A stretch of 64,000 bases of DNA from Maribacter arcticus (GCF_900167935.1 NZ_FUYL01000007.1:1-64000); one strand, 5' to 3'. Shown: positions 46,902 through 56,327, counted from the first letter of the stretch. Program-made: numbers and translations. The notes: a model not told the origin generated them from the sequence alone.

Positions 46902-47801
46902 TTACTTTTTTAAATTAATATCTATTGGCGGTATTTGAAGTAATTGTAACGTAGTAGAAGCCAAGTTTACTTTGCCATTCGTTTTTAATATAGCTTTTTC
47001 TATATGTTGAAAAAGGGTATGTTTTGTATTTCTTCTACGTTTATAATCTGTAATGTATCTTACATTTAATTGAATCCAGTTATCGGTTAGACTCATTGCT
47101 ATTGTAGGTTCTATGGTTGCGTTTTCTATATAGTAATGTTCTACCATCTCTTCCCATTTTGCCTTAGATTTTTCAGTGTAATCTGATAAAAGTTCAGTAG
47201 CACTATTCATTAGTATAGTTTTTGCAAGTTCAGTATCAGAACCGTAGGTGATAAGTATATTCAGTTCATCCCAAACGAAAGGGAAGTCCATAGAATAATT
47301 TTTGATAGGGCCCTTAAAAACAAAGGCATTGCTGATTTTAACAATTCTACCCGAATAATTATCGCTACTTACCCATTCACCCATTTCCATAATCGTGGTA
47401 TAAATACTGTCGATATCTATTACATCCCCTTTAATATTATTAATCTCAATTCGGTCACCAGGCTTATAGACTCGAACGAAGAAAATATAAAATGATCCGG
47501 CTATACTTAGTATTAATTCTTGAAGTGTAAAAGTGATACCCGCAGTAAACAGGCCTATTATAATGGTATAATCTTTTAAGCTATCTATAGTAATGGCCAT
47601 TAAAATTAAAAATATGATAAGTACATATCCAATAATTTCTACACCCTTTTGAGCTTTATATCTAATAGATATATTATCAATTCTTTTTTTTAGTGTTTTT
47701 CTAACTAGCCCAATGATTATGATGATGAATAAGATCCACATGATTAATTTAGCCACTTTAATGACCATCGGATTTTCAAAGAACTGTAAAAGTGAATCCA
47801 T
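46902..47801 (-). CDS. MscS-family mechanosensitive channel
   Basis: A 299-residue protein with three N-terminal membrane segments. The MscS pore-side helix and beta domain follow (TAGITFTLQELILSIAGSFYIFFVRVYKPGDRIEINNIKGDVIDIDSIYTTI). It releases solutes on membrane tension, an osmotic safety valve in line with the stress cluster. It starts 71 nt after the preceding gene; a hairpin in that gap may attenuate transcription. Confidence 0.9.
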   Translation of the reverse strand: MDSLLQFFENPMVIKVAKLIMWILFIIIIIGLVRKTLKKRIDNISIRYKAQKGVEIIGYVLIIFLILMAITIDSLKDYTIIIGLFTAGITFTLQELILSIAGSFYIFFVRVYKPGDRIEINNIKGDVIDIDSIYTTIMEMGEWVSSDNYSGRIVKISNAFVFKGPIKNYSMDFPFVWDELNILITYGSDTELAKTILMNSATELLSDYTEKSKAKWEEMVEHYYIENATIEPTIAMSLTDNWIQLNVRYITDYKRRRNTKHTLFQHIEKAILKTNGKVNLASTTLQLLQIPPIDINLKK

Positions 47802-47813
47802 AATTTAATTTTA

Positions 47814-47851
47814 AAAAACCGCCAATGAAATAACTTCTTTGACGGTTTCGA
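47814..47851 (-). terminator. Possible attenuating hairpin
   Basis: AAACCGCCAA (47816-47825) pairs with TTGACGGTTT (47839-47848) apart from one wobble pair; on the minus strand a T-run follows. It lies between the 47873 gene and the MscS gene and could partly end transcription there. Confidence 0.5.
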
Positions 47852-47872
47852 TTTTAGACATTAACCAACCAA

Positions 47873-48283
47873 CTATTTATGTCTAAAATAATTTCTAACA
47901 TAGGCCTTCGTTTGATTTTCGGTCATGCTATCTGCTTTCTCAACTGCTTTTAGCTTGCCAAATAACGATTTGCGATGTTCTGATAATTCCTTTTTAAATT
48001 TTTCATTAATATCAGCAGGCCCAAAAATCATTAATTCATCACAATCGACAACGGCTTCCGCTATAGAATTAAAATAGTTTTTAAACTGGGCTTTTTCTTT
48101 TTCTAAATATTTTCTTTCATGGGTTACATCTTGTGTAACGCCAGATTTTACACGAGTACCACCAGTACCTGTTCTATTGAAGAATTCAATGTCAGAATTT
48201 ATGGTTTCCAATGTTTCTTCTTCTTGTGCCAGACGAATAATATGTGCATGTTTACTATCCATCCAAATACCTACTTTTTTCAT
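47873..48283 (-). CDS. eRF1-domain-like/host-attachment-type small protein
   Basis: A 136-residue protein that starts KKVGIWMDSKHAHIIRLAQ. It then has a basic linker (HERKYLEKEKAQFKNYF) and CDELMIFGPADINEKFKKEL, the pattern of bacterial proteins resembling eRF1 domain 3 (often labelled host attachment or translational machinery protein). Their role is unclear, but they are often found with Usp genes. It lies in the Usp-headed operon. Confidence 0.6.
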   Translation of the reverse strand: MKKVGIWMDSKHAHIIRLAQEEETLETINSDIEFFNRTGTGGTRVKSGVTQDVTHERKYLEKEKAQFKNYFNSIAEAVVDCDELMIFGPADINEKFKKELSEHRKSLFGKLKAVEKADSMTENQTKAYVRNYFRHK

Positions 48284-48305
48284 ATTTTAAGTTTTAAGAT
48301 TAATA

Positions 48306-49145
48306 TTAGTGAAGTGCCAATATGGGCACTTTACTATCATAGCCAATTTCTTTTACAAGTGGTCTTGAAAATACACTACCAAAAAATAGATGTTTACGGT
48401 TAATAAAAGCGACCATGTCACTATTTCTACTCTCGACAAAAGTTTGTATTCCTTTGCCTAAATGACTTTCTGATAATGTATAAAAGTTATAGTTAACCTC
48501 GTCTAAAATGCTTTTTAGTAATTGCTGATTTTCTAATTGAGTTTCAGAAAGCTCTTTTTTCTTATTTAAATGTAAGATGGCAATTTCAGCATTGTGCATC
48601 TTTCCTATTTCAATAAGATAATTTAACTCTGCTCTTTTAAAGGAATCTTTATAGTCCGTCGGAAAAACAATTTCTTTTGGAGCTTGAAATGATATATTTT
48701 CTGGGATGGCCAATACAGGACATTCCCTTATTTTTTCCATAGCCATTACCGTGTTGCTGCCAAAAAGTACGCCTTTTGATCCTGTAGCTCCTTTAGTACC
48801 CATGGCAACCAATTCAATATCTTTTTCCGCTATCAATTTTTTGATAGCATCAGATAAGAAACCGTAAGTAGATTTAGTATAATAATTGTGTTTAGGGTTT
48901 TCGTTATGCAATGCAATGCTATCTAATAATTTTACAAAATTCTTTTCAGAAGCTGCTTTTGCGAGTTCAAATTCAGCGCTTCCTTCTGCAGGAATGTTTA
49001 AACTGTTGGTAGTATATTTTTCAAAATCATATACATTCAAAAAATAGAAATCACAATTTAATTTGGCATATAAATCAATGGTATAACGAATAGCATTCAA
49101 TGCATTCTTGGAAAAATCTGTTGGTATAAGAATACGTTTATTCAT
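48306..49145 (-). CDS. Universal stress protein, tandem domain
   Basis: I chose ATG 49145 (MNKRILIPTDFSKNA). Upstream Mets at 49154 and 49169 are in frame, but the -7 element ends at 49170, leaving no leader for them. It has two Usp domains; the first keeps the ATP loop MGTKGATGSKGVLFGSNT, while the second lacks it. First gene of the operon 49145-44680, with an FNR-like promoter at 49170-49212. Confidence 0.9.
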   Translation of the reverse strand: MNKRILIPTDFSKNALNAIRYTIDLYAKLNCDFYFLNVYDFEKYTTNSLNIPAEGSAEFELAKAASEKNFVKLLDSIALHNENPKHNYYTKSTYGFLSDAIKKLIAEKDIELVAMGTKGATGSKGVLFGSNTVMAMEKIRECPVLAIPENISFQAPKEIVFPTDYKDSFKRAELNYLIEIGKMHNAEIAILHLNKKKELSETQLENQQLLKSILDEVNYNFYTLSESHLGKGIQTFVESRNSDMVAFINRKHLFFGSVFSRPLVKEIGYDSKVPILALH

Positions 49146-49169
49146 AGTTAGCATAGTTACATTATTCAT

Positions 49170-49212
49170 TAAATATATTGTTCAATCTGATAAATAACTA
49201 TGATAAATATCA
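49170..49212 (-). promoter_or_regulatory. FNR-like palindrome plus -7 element (Usp operon 49145-44680)
   Basis: TGATAAATATCA (49201-49212) overlaps the stop codon of the upstream Usp gene. After 23 nt on the minus strand comes TATATTTA (49170-49177). It sets the translation start at 49145, 25 nt downstream. Confidence 0.7.
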
Positions 49213-50064
49213 GTCTTGAATAGGCAGTATTAAAAACGGTATTGTAGCATAAATACTTAAATCCATTACAACAGGTTCGTGTAATAGTCGTTCAAAGAAA
49301 TTTCTTCTGTGATAGGCCATTGCAAACATTTTAATGTCTTGCTGAGTTAAAAAATCATGAATTATATTGGCCTTATCTGAATAATTCCAGATATCATCAA
49401 AACTATGTTGGGTTTTTGCTAAACAGGTTTTCAATAATTTTTTATTGGAAACCTGAATAGGGTTCATTATTTCCTCTTCGTTGATATGTAATACCCTTAT
49501 GGCGGCTTTAGAAATTGAAGCAATCGATAAAAGCATTGCTAAGGTGTTTTTGGTACAACCTTTTTTATAGTCGGTAATAAAGGCAATTTCATCAATTGGC
49601 CGATAAGCAATCTCCTTTGGTACGGCTAGTATAGGGCATTGTGTAATAGTATTAGCTATTCTAATGGTGTTACTACCCATGAACAATTCTTTCGCGCCAG
49701 TTTTTCCTTTGTTACCCATTACAATTAGGTCTATTTGAAGATTATCTATAGTTTGAGAAATAATACTAGATATAGTTCCTTTGCTAGATATTGTATTGAA
49801 CTTGTGTAGTTTGTTGCCTGTGTCGAGAACAATTTTATGAACTGTTTCAGTAAGATTTTCTTGAGATGTAGTTCGCAATTTTAATAGTTCTTTTTTACCT
49901 ACAAATAATACATTTCTAGGGCTTGACGCTGCATTAAGGTCATCATATATATGCATAATATGAAAAGTACATTTCTTCGACGCAAAAATTTGTGTAGCGT
50001 AAAAGAGCGCATTATATGCCTCATTTGAAAAATCGGTTGCCACAAGAATGTTTTTAATTTCCAT
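49210..50064 (-). CDS. Universal stress protein, tandem domain
   Basis: A 284-residue Usp with ILVATDFSNEAYNALFYA at the start and the nucleotide loop MGNKGKTGAKELFMGSNT in the first domain; the second domain is degenerate. It lies 2 nt behind the next Usp gene (50067), forming a pair. No palindrome promoter was found directly upstream of this pair. Confidence 0.9.
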   Translation of the reverse strand: MEIKNILVATDFSNEAYNALFYATQIFASKKCTFHIMHIYDDLNAASSPRNVLFVGKKELLKLRTTSQENLTETVHKIVLDTGNKLHKFNTISSKGTISSIISQTIDNLQIDLIVMGNKGKTGAKELFMGSNTIRIANTITQCPILAVPKEIAYRPIDEIAFITDYKKGCTKNTLAMLLSIASISKAAIRVLHINEEEIMNPIQVSNKKLLKTCLAKTQHSFDDIWNYSDKANIIHDFLTQQDIKMFAMAYHRRNFFERLLHEPVVMDLSIYATIPFLILPIQD

Positions 50065-50066
50065 AA

Positions 50067-50903
50067 TTATAATTGTGGTATTACCATAAAAGGAACGGTA
50101 ACATGAAAACCTATTTTTTTAATTACGGGCTCAATAAATAGACGTTCAAAAAAAGTGTGTTTATTTTGAACCATTACCAATAAATTAATTTTTTGCTTCA
50201 CTTGAAAAGTATTTATCGCAGCAATAATTTCATTGCTCGATACTTCATGGAATAAGGCATTTTTCGATAACACTTTTTCAAGCTTTTCTTTATGTTTTAA
50301 TTGAACTGGGTTGAGGTCATCACCTGTATAAACATGCATAACATTTACTTGAGATACATGCGTATTAACGATTTTTAATAATTGCGATAAACTATTTTTG
50401 TTTAACTCAACTTCAAAGTCGTTCGGAAAAAGTATCTGTCCTGGAGCTTCATATTCAAAGCCAGAGGGAATTACCAAAACAGGACATTTAGAATTTTTAA
50501 TGACGTGCACTGTATTAGTACCAAATAATATTTCTTTCGCCCCAGTCGCACCTTGTGTGCCCATAATTACGATATCGATATCTTCTGCCTCAACAGTTCT
50601 TGTTACTTCACTAGAAAGTACATTTAAAGCAGAGTGGGTTATAAAAGTGTGCAAAGGGTTTTCAAAATCTTTTTCTAATTTTTTCTTTAAGTTATCAAGA
50701 TTATTCATTGAATTTTCTTGAACGATATCTCCAAGACCTATTTGTGCAGGGCTACCCATGAGGTACTCTGTATGATAAACAGGTGGCATATAGCTATTCA
50801 ATAGATAAAAAGTACATTTTATATCTTTATATAGATTTAGTGCGTAACGTATGGCAGTTAACGAGTTTTTAGAAAAATCTGTAGGTAATAAAATACGTGT
50901 CAT
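50067..50903 (-). CDS. Universal stress protein, tandem domain
   Basis: A 278-residue Usp beginning TRILLPTDFSKNSLTAIRYA, with nucleotide loop MGTQGATGAKEILFGTNT. It heads the two-gene pair 50903-49210 and is divergent from the thioredoxin gene, with a short gap. The six Usp proteins of this cluster share the same layout but differ widely outside the loop, so the expansion is not recent. Confidence 0.9.
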   Translation of the reverse strand: MTRILLPTDFSKNSLTAIRYALNLYKDIKCTFYLLNSYMPPVYHTEYLMGSPAQIGLGDIVQENSMNNLDNLKKKLEKDFENPLHTFITHSALNVLSSEVTRTVEAEDIDIVIMGTQGATGAKEILFGTNTVHVIKNSKCPVLVIPSGFEYEAPGQILFPNDFEVELNKNSLSQLLKIVNTHVSQVNVMHVYTGDDLNPVQLKHKEKLEKVLSKNALFHEVSSNEIIAAINTFQVKQKINLLVMVQNKHTFFERLFIEPVIKKIGFHVTVPFMVIPQL

Positions 50904-51016
50904 AATCTTATTTATTTAATGAAATGAAATTAAGTACAGTTGATGAATTACGGAATGATATTCGTCAGGTTCGGTACTTAAGAAATTATCTATTATTAAT
51001 AACCAAAAAGCACCCT

Positions 51017-51316
51017 ATGAAAAAGAGTTTCAAAAAAAATATAAATTCAGAAATACCTTCATTAGTACACTTTTATGCAAATTGGTGTACCCCATGCAAA
51101 TTAATGACGCCAATTCTTGAACAAATTGAAGAGGAGATGGGTGAAAGTTTAAACGTAGTAGAAATAGATGTTGAAGCCAAAAAAAAACTCTCTCGCAGAT
51201 ATAAAATTAAAAGTTTACCTACGCTATTGATATTTAAAAATGGCGAACCACTATGGCGACAATCGGGCATGATTCAAAAAAACGATATCAAAAAAGCTAT
51301 AATAGAATTTGCCTAA
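51017..51316 (+). CDS. Thioredoxin
   Basis: ATG 51017 gives a 99-residue thioredoxin (MKKSFKKNINSEIPSLVHFYA). An upstream ATG at 50924 would add 31 residues without homology. The redox site is WCTPCK, with Thr in place of the usual Gly, and the cis-Pro is in SLPTLLIF. It reduces disulfides in the cytosol. It is the only plus-strand gene inside the Usp block, so it has its own promoter. Confidence 0.88.
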   Translation: MKKSFKKNINSEIPSLVHFYANWCTPCKLMTPILEQIEEEMGESLNVVEIDVEAKKKLSRRYKIKSLPTLLIFKNGEPLWRQSGMIQKNDIKKAIIEFA

Positions 51317-51355
51317 ATTAAGTATTAAAGCAACTAAAATTAGGCAAAAATCATT

Positions 51356-52198
51356 TTAAGACTCGTGAATAACAAGAAAGGGTACTTTAGTGTGATAACT
51401 TATTCTTTCTACTGTAGGTCTAAATAAAATGCGTTCTAAGAAATTAAGATTTTTAGCAACCATAACCAACATATCAAGATTTCTACTTTCTGTAAAACAC
51501 TGAATAGAATCATCAATTTTCTTGCCCGTAACTACGTGAAATGAACATTCAATATCTTTATAATGTTCCATTAAAATTCTTTTGTTGTTTTCTTGAATAG
51601 GGCTCAATTTTTCATTTCTAAGAGATATATAAAGTAATCGTAAAGCAGATTTTTTAAGTAATAGAACATCTTTTAGAGTTTCTAAAATTTTATGGTCATA
51701 CGTTATTTGAAAATCTGACGGGAAGCCTATTTCTTTAATGCTAGAATAAACCGCGTGTTCAGGTACAGCCAAAACTGTACAAGGTACTTTTGTAATTACA
51801 TCGCCGGTGTTACTACCAATAGATACTGATTTTAATCCAGTTGCACCTTTCGTGCCCATAATAATCAGATCTATTTGTTTTTCTTTGACTTGCGATTTTA
51901 TGTGGTCGGTTAAAAAACCATAAAGCGCTAGAGGTTTAAACTCATGTTTTACATTTAAGGGTAAATGCTCTATTTTGCTCATTAATTTATGAAGCTTCTC
52001 TTTGCTTTCTACTAATAAACTTTCTTCTAAAACCTCTGGCGAAATAAACATAGCAGTCTCTCCGCTTACATTGGTGTTTACAGAATTTATATGTACAATA
52101 TGAAAGGTACAATGTGTTTTTTTGAAAAACGAAATTCCATAAAGTAAAGCGTTCCATGCGTTTTCTGAAAAATCAGTAGGGATTAATATATTTTTCAT
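51356..52198 (-). CDS. Universal stress protein, tandem domain
   Basis: A 280-residue Usp (KNILIPTDFSENAWNALLYG) with nucleotide loop MGTKGATGLKSVSIGSNT. It is third in the operon headed by the Usp gene at 53942 and converges with the thioredoxin gene. Confidence 0.9.
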   Translation of the reverse strand: MKNILIPTDFSENAWNALLYGISFFKKTHCTFHIVHINSVNTNVSGETAMFISPEVLEESLLVESKEKLHKLMSKIEHLPLNVKHEFKPLALYGFLTDHIKSQVKEKQIDLIIMGTKGATGLKSVSIGSNTGDVITKVPCTVLAVPEHAVYSSIKEIGFPSDFQITYDHKILETLKDVLLLKKSALRLLYISLRNEKLSPIQENNKRILMEHYKDIECSFHVVTGKKIDDSIQCFTESRNLDMLVMVAKNLNFLERILFRPTVERISYHTKVPFLVIHES

Positions 52199-52235
52199 TG
52201 TAATATTTATTAGTAATAGAAAAAGAGTTTAAAGT

Positions 52236-53078
52236 TTATTGCGGTAAAAAGATCACGGGAATATTAGAATGAAACGCTATTTTTTTTATAACTGCTTCTC
52301 CTATTATTTTTTCCCAGAAGGTATGTTGATGACGAATAATACTTAGAATACACGAATCTTTATTGCCAACATAGGCATCTATACTATGAGATATACTAAT
52401 TTCAAACGGTACATTTTTAAATTGATAATCTAACCCTGCAAACCTTTCCTTTAATATAGCCTTGTTGGTATTTTGGGTATCGTTCAAATTAAATTCTATG
52501 GCCACATGAACAATTTCTATTTGAGTTTTCCATAGAATGGCGAGTTCTATAATTTGGTTTAACTCATTCTTATTGAATGGTTTAGTGAAGTCAGTAGCAA
52601 AAATTATAGTACGCAGTTTTTGAAAATTGAAACCACTTGGTATAGCGAAAATTGGAATGTTTTTTATTGTCTTTAATACTTTCACCGTATTGCTTCCTAA
52701 GAAAACCTCCTTAGCGCCAGTTGCGCCTTGTGTACCCATCATTAATATATCAACATCATTCTGGCTAACTATTTCCTTAACGGCTTCCTCTAAAGTCTCA
52801 GATTTTGATATCGTGGTAAATTTATGTTTTGGGTTTTTATGGTTAATCTCAAAATATTTGAACATTTCCTCTAATTCTTGTTCAGAATGCTTTGAAAGTG
52901 AATCATAAATTACGCCTAATCGTTGTTGGCTTTTAGTTCCCAATAAGTTTAATGTAGAGGGCTCATATGCATGCAAAAGGAAAAAATGACAGTCTACATC
53001 GGCATATATTTTTAAAGCTGTAAAAATCGCATTCCAGGCATTTTCTGAAAAATCTGTTGTTAATACTATCTTCTTCAT
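52236..53078 (-). CDS. Universal stress protein, tandem domain
   Basis: A 280-residue Usp (KKIVLTTDFSENAWNAIFTA), loop MGTQGATGAKEVFLGSNT. It is second in the three-Usp operon; the spacing to the first is 18 nt. Confidence 0.9.
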   Translation of the reverse strand: MKKIVLTTDFSENAWNAIFTALKIYADVDCHFFLLHAYEPSTLNLLGTKSQQRLGVIYDSLSKHSEQELEEMFKYFEINHKNPKHKFTTISKSETLEEAVKEIVSQNDVDILMMGTQGATGAKEVFLGSNTVKVLKTIKNIPIFAIPSGFNFQKLRTIIFATDFTKPFNKNELNQIIELAILWKTQIEIVHVAIEFNLNDTQNTNKAILKERFAGLDYQFKNVPFEISISHSIDAYVGNKDSCILSIIRHQHTFWEKIIGEAVIKKIAFHSNIPVIFLPQ

Positions 53079-53096
53079 TTGATTTTTTTTTTAAGA

Positions 53097-53942
53097 TTAC
53101 CGAGGTAAATTTTGCATTACTAAAAATGGGACAGTAGGTGTTAGTCCTATTTCATCAATCGTAGAACGGTACAGCATATCTTCTAGAAATGAATGTCTAG
53201 AATTAACCATAACCAAAAGATCCATATCATTTTCATTAATATAGGTCATAATAGCTTTAGCTCTATTTTCTACAGCGGTCATAACAAAAGATAGCATGGC
53301 ACTTGGTAAGCATTCTTCTAATAACTTCTTATTATCTAATTGTCTTAGACTTAAATCTTCAAAATCAGAAATATATAAGCTGTGTACTTGTGCTTTAAAT
53401 TGTGCTGATAGTGTATCTAAAAGTTTAAGTTCTCTTCTTTTGTAGGGTAACATGTAGTTGCTAGGGAAAAGAATCTTTTTTGGTTGGGTGTATTCATACT
53501 CATCTGGAATTGCTAAAACCGGACATTTTACATATTTAAATACTTGAACTGTATTACTACCGAAGGTTATGCTAGAGCTGGCGGTTTTACCTTTTGTACC
53601 CATAATCATCAGGTCAATATTTTTGATGTTTACAAAATTATTGACAGCATCTACCAACCATTCAAATGAAGTGATTGCTTCGTAATGATGTAGCGGATTT
53701 TGGGTTCGCTCTTTAACTTCATTCACAAGTTTGCTTAATTCATTCTCACAATTTTTACCTATGGCTTGTTTTTCTTTTTCAAAAGTATCATTATTTACAT
53801 TATGAAAAGGACCATAAACTTCATCTGCATAAGCATGAATAAAATAAAAATTGGTGCGCTCACATTTAAAAAGATTTAGAGCGTACGATATAGCATGATT
53901 CGCATTACTTGAAAAATCAGTAGGAATAAGAATGTGTTTCAT
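53097..53942 (-). CDS. Universal stress protein, tandem domain
   Basis: A 281-residue Usp (KHILIPTDFSSNANHAISYA), loop MGTKGKTASSSITFGSNT; the second Gly of the usual G-x2-G is replaced, so ATP binding may be altered. It heads the operon 53942-51356 and is driven by the FNR-like promoter at 53960-54002. Confidence 0.9.
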   Translation of the reverse strand: MKHILIPTDFSSNANHAISYALNLFKCERTNFYFIHAYADEVYGPFHNVNNDTFEKEKQAIGKNCENELSKLVNEVKERTQNPLHHYEAITSFEWLVDAVNNFVNIKNIDLMIMGTKGKTASSSITFGSNTVQVFKYVKCPVLAIPDEYEYTQPKKILFPSNYMLPYKRRELKLLDTLSAQFKAQVHSLYISDFEDLSLRQLDNKKLLEECLPSAMLSFVMTAVENRAKAIMTYINENDMDLLVMVNSRHSFLEDMLYRSTIDEIGLTPTVPFLVMQNLPR

Positions 53943-53959
53943 AGTTTATTTTTGTACCC

Positions 53960-54002
53960 TAAAAGTATCTGAGGACAAAAAGAAAACCTATGATATATAT
54001 CA
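53960..54002 (-). promoter_or_regulatory. FNR-like palindrome plus -7 element (three-Usp operon)
   Basis: TGATATATATCA (53991-54002), a perfect palindrome, then 23 nt, then TACTTTTA (53960-53967) on the minus strand. The ATG is 18 nt downstream. Confidence 0.75.
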
Positions 54003-54037
54003 TGCGGTCAATATGAGACAAGAAATATTAGTGCAGA

Positions 54038-55087
54038 TTAGGTGACATATTTAAGAACCTTAAGTTCTTTTATGCGTATGTTTCTCCCTTCAATTTCAAT
54101 GAGGCCTTCTTTCTTAAAGCCTGATAATGTTCTAATTAGACTTTCAGTAGCGATACCTGCAACACTAGCAAGATCAGCCCGAGATATTTTTATAGGCTCA
54201 GAAGTATCTTTATTCATGATTTCAGCAAATTGTAATAAGGTTTGAGCAGTTTTTTTGCGAACCGAACTATATGCCATTTGTAAAAGTTGATGTTTAATAT
54301 CTGAAATATTATCAGATAAAAGAGCCATCAATTCTAAGGGAATGATATGGTTTTCTGAAACAATTGTATTTAGCTGTTCCTTCGTTATTGCTGCCAGCTC
54401 TACTGGTTCTAAGGCGGTAGCCGATTCTTGATAAAGAGCATTGTTCATTAAAGAAGCGAACCCTAGAAAATCATCTGCATTATATAAGGTTGTAATAAGT
54501 TCCTTACCATCTTGATCCATGGTATGGCATTTAACAATACCTTTTAAAATAAGGTAAACATTAATTGATCGAGCTCCCTCTTCATAAATGGTGTCTCCTT
54601 CTTTAACTTTTATAATTTCCCCGTTATCATCGAAATAGTTTTTAAGTTGGTTAAGATTGCCAATCTCATCAGGGTTATCAGTTAGTGAATTTTCATTATC
54701 ATTTCCTAACCGTAATAATTCTGCTTTTGCCAATCTACTTTCAATCGCACTCATTAAATCTTCTTCTTCAAAAGGTTTAGTAAGATAATCGTCTGCCCCT
54801 AAGTCCATTCCTTTCCTAACAGATTTATGTTCCGTTATTGCAGAAAGGAATATAAAAGGGATGTTTTTGGTTTGCTCGTCGTTAGACAATTCTTTTAATA
54901 CACCGTAACCGTCTACTTCTGGCATCATAATGTCAGATATGATAACATCAGGCAAATTTTCTTTAGCAATCGCTATTCCTATTTTACCATTAGGTGCAGT
55001 GAGTACTTTATAATTAGAGAGTTCCAGTAATTCTGCAGTATTCTCGCGTAGCGCACGGTCGTCTTCTATTAGTAAAATGGTTTTCAT
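54038..55087 (-). CDS. Receiver-Crp fusion response regulator
   Basis: A 349-residue protein that fuses three modules. The CheY-type receiver (residues 1-120) has acidic pocket EDD and phospho-acceptor Asp52 in VIISDIMMPE, plus LTKPF. The cyclic-nucleotide-binding-like jelly roll covers about 150-260 (GDTIYEEGARSINVYLILKGIVKCH). The Crp-type helix-turn-helix SRADLASVAGIATESLIRTLSGFKKEG holds Glu and Arg four apart, as in Crp/FNR recognition helices that read TGA cores. It is therefore the best candidate to bind the TGAY-N4-RTCA palindromes. It lies 4 nt behind the PAS histidine kinase gene. Confidence 0.88.
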   Translation of the reverse strand: MKTILLIEDDRALRENTAELLELSNYKVLTAPNGKIGIAIAKENLPDVIISDIMMPEVDGYGVLKELSNDEQTKNIPFIFLSAITEHKSVRKGMDLGADDYLTKPFEEEDLMSAIESRLAKAELLRLGNDNENSLTDNPDEIGNLNQLKNYFDDNGEIIKVKEGDTIYEEGARSINVYLILKGIVKCHTMDQDGKELITTLYNADDFLGFASLMNNALYQESATALEPVELAAITKEQLNTIVSENHIIPLELMALLSDNISDIKHQLLQMAYSSVRKKTAQTLLQFAEIMNKDTSEPIKISRADLASVAGIATESLIRTLSGFKKEGLIEIEGRNIRIKELKVLKYVT

Positions 55088-55091
55088 TATT

Positions 55092-56237
55092 TTATATTTT
55101 TGATGCCTTAGGAATTTGTATAGTAAATGTGGAACCTATATTTTCTTCACTTATAAAAGTCAAAATAGCTCCTAAATTTTCAAGATGCTGCTTCACTATA
55201 TTAAGACCAATACCAGTGCCTTGAATTAATAAGGCATTTTCAGCCCTAAAATAGCGGTCGAATATATGTTTTTGTTGTTCTTCGGGTATGCCTATACCCT
55301 CATCTATAACTTCCAAAATCAAGAATTCTTTTTCCACTTTAAAAAGAATTTTAATAATGGAGTCTTCAGACGAATATTTAACAGCATTATGCAGTAAATT
55401 GGAGAGTGCCAAGGCTAAAGTTTTTTCATCAAAGGTAATAAGCACCTCATCTATATTGTCTGGGTAACGAATATTTTGCCCAGTTTTTAATAGCATATTG
55501 GCATCATATACAACTTCATTAACTAATCTGCTTAACGGAAATTCTTCAATAGAATAATTGACCTTACCCAATTCTAGGCGTTCAACAGAAAGAAAGTCAT
55601 TGAGAATTGTATTTAACTGCCTTACTTTGGTTTTAATTGTATTTACGTGTTTATCACGTTTTTCTTGTTGCTCGGTTTCTGTGTATTTTGAGAGTAAGGT
55701 TGATGAGGTGAGTATACTACTCAAAGGTGTTTTAAACTCATGTGAAACCAAAGATAAAAATCTTGTTTTGAGCTCATTGAGCTCCTTTTCTTTTACTAAG
55801 GCATTTGTTAATTGTTTGGTACGTTCCTGAACAGTTTTTTCAAGTTTTTGAGTATAATTTCTACGTTCGGTAATATCGGTGATAAGGGCCATTATATAAG
55901 AGCTACCATAAAGTTTAAAAGGATTTAAGCCCGCTTCTACAGGAAATTCCTCCCCATTTTTACGTAGACCACTTAAATCACGGCCATTACCCATTTTTCT
56001 TTTTTCACTCTTTTCTATAAAACTAGAAAAGTGCCCTTCGTGTTTATCATGATATCGTTTTGGAATTATACAGTCTAATGATTTACCGATGAGTTCATCT
56101 TTATCATAACCGAACATTTCCTCGGCAGAAGAATTTGTAGAAACAATTTGTTGTTTGATATTCACTAAAATAATACCCTCAGAAATTCCTTCAGACAATA
56201 AATTGAAAATATCACTATTTTTTTCAAAAACGTTCAT
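55092..56237 (-). CDS. PAS-domain sensor histidine kinase
   Basis: The product has 381 residues and no membrane segment, so it is cytosolic. It has a PAS domain (residues 10-125), a short coiled coil, HisKA with His166 in SLVSHEFKTPLSSIL, and HATPase_c with LSNLLHNAVKYS, DEGIGIPEEQQ and GTGIGLNIV. There is no visible haem or flavin ligand in the PAS domain, so the signal is unknown. It is co-transcribed with the receiver-Crp regulator, its likely partner. Confidence 0.92.
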   Translation of the reverse strand: MNVFEKNSDIFNLLSEGISEGIILVNIKQQIVSTNSSAEEMFGYDKDELIGKSLDCIIPKRYHDKHEGHFSSFIEKSEKRKMGNGRDLSGLRKNGEEFPVEAGLNPFKLYGSSYIMALITDITERRNYTQKLEKTVQERTKQLTNALVKEKELNELKTRFLSLVSHEFKTPLSSILTSSTLLSKYTETEQQEKRDKHVNTIKTKVRQLNTILNDFLSVERLELGKVNYSIEEFPLSRLVNEVVYDANMLLKTGQNIRYPDNIDEVLITFDEKTLALALSNLLHNAVKYSSEDSIIKILFKVEKEFLILEVIDEGIGIPEEQQKHIFDRYFRAENALLIQGTGIGLNIVKQHLENLGAILTFISEENIGSTFTIQIPKASKI

Positions 56238-56257
56238 GTTTAAATATAATCCTTAAC

Positions 56258-56300
56258 TGATAATTATCATAATAAAGTTGATATTTTAAAAGTAATTTTT
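56258..56300 (+). promoter_or_regulatory. FNR-like palindrome plus -7 element (gene 56328)
   Basis: TGATAATTATCA (56258-56269), a perfect palindrome, then 23 nt, then TAATTTTT (56293-56300). The ATG of 56328 follows 28 nt later. It also lies 20 nt before the histidine kinase ATG, where it could act as an operator. Confidence 0.7.
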
Positions 56301-56327
56301 CAAAATATTAATTTCAATTTTTAAGAT

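Noticed and set aside
56214-56257. Palindrome 56258 as activator site of the kinase/regulator operon
   Set aside because: On the minus strand the -7 position at the fixed 23-nt spacing would fall inside the coding sequence; the site fits only the plus-strand gene, or repression of the kinase.
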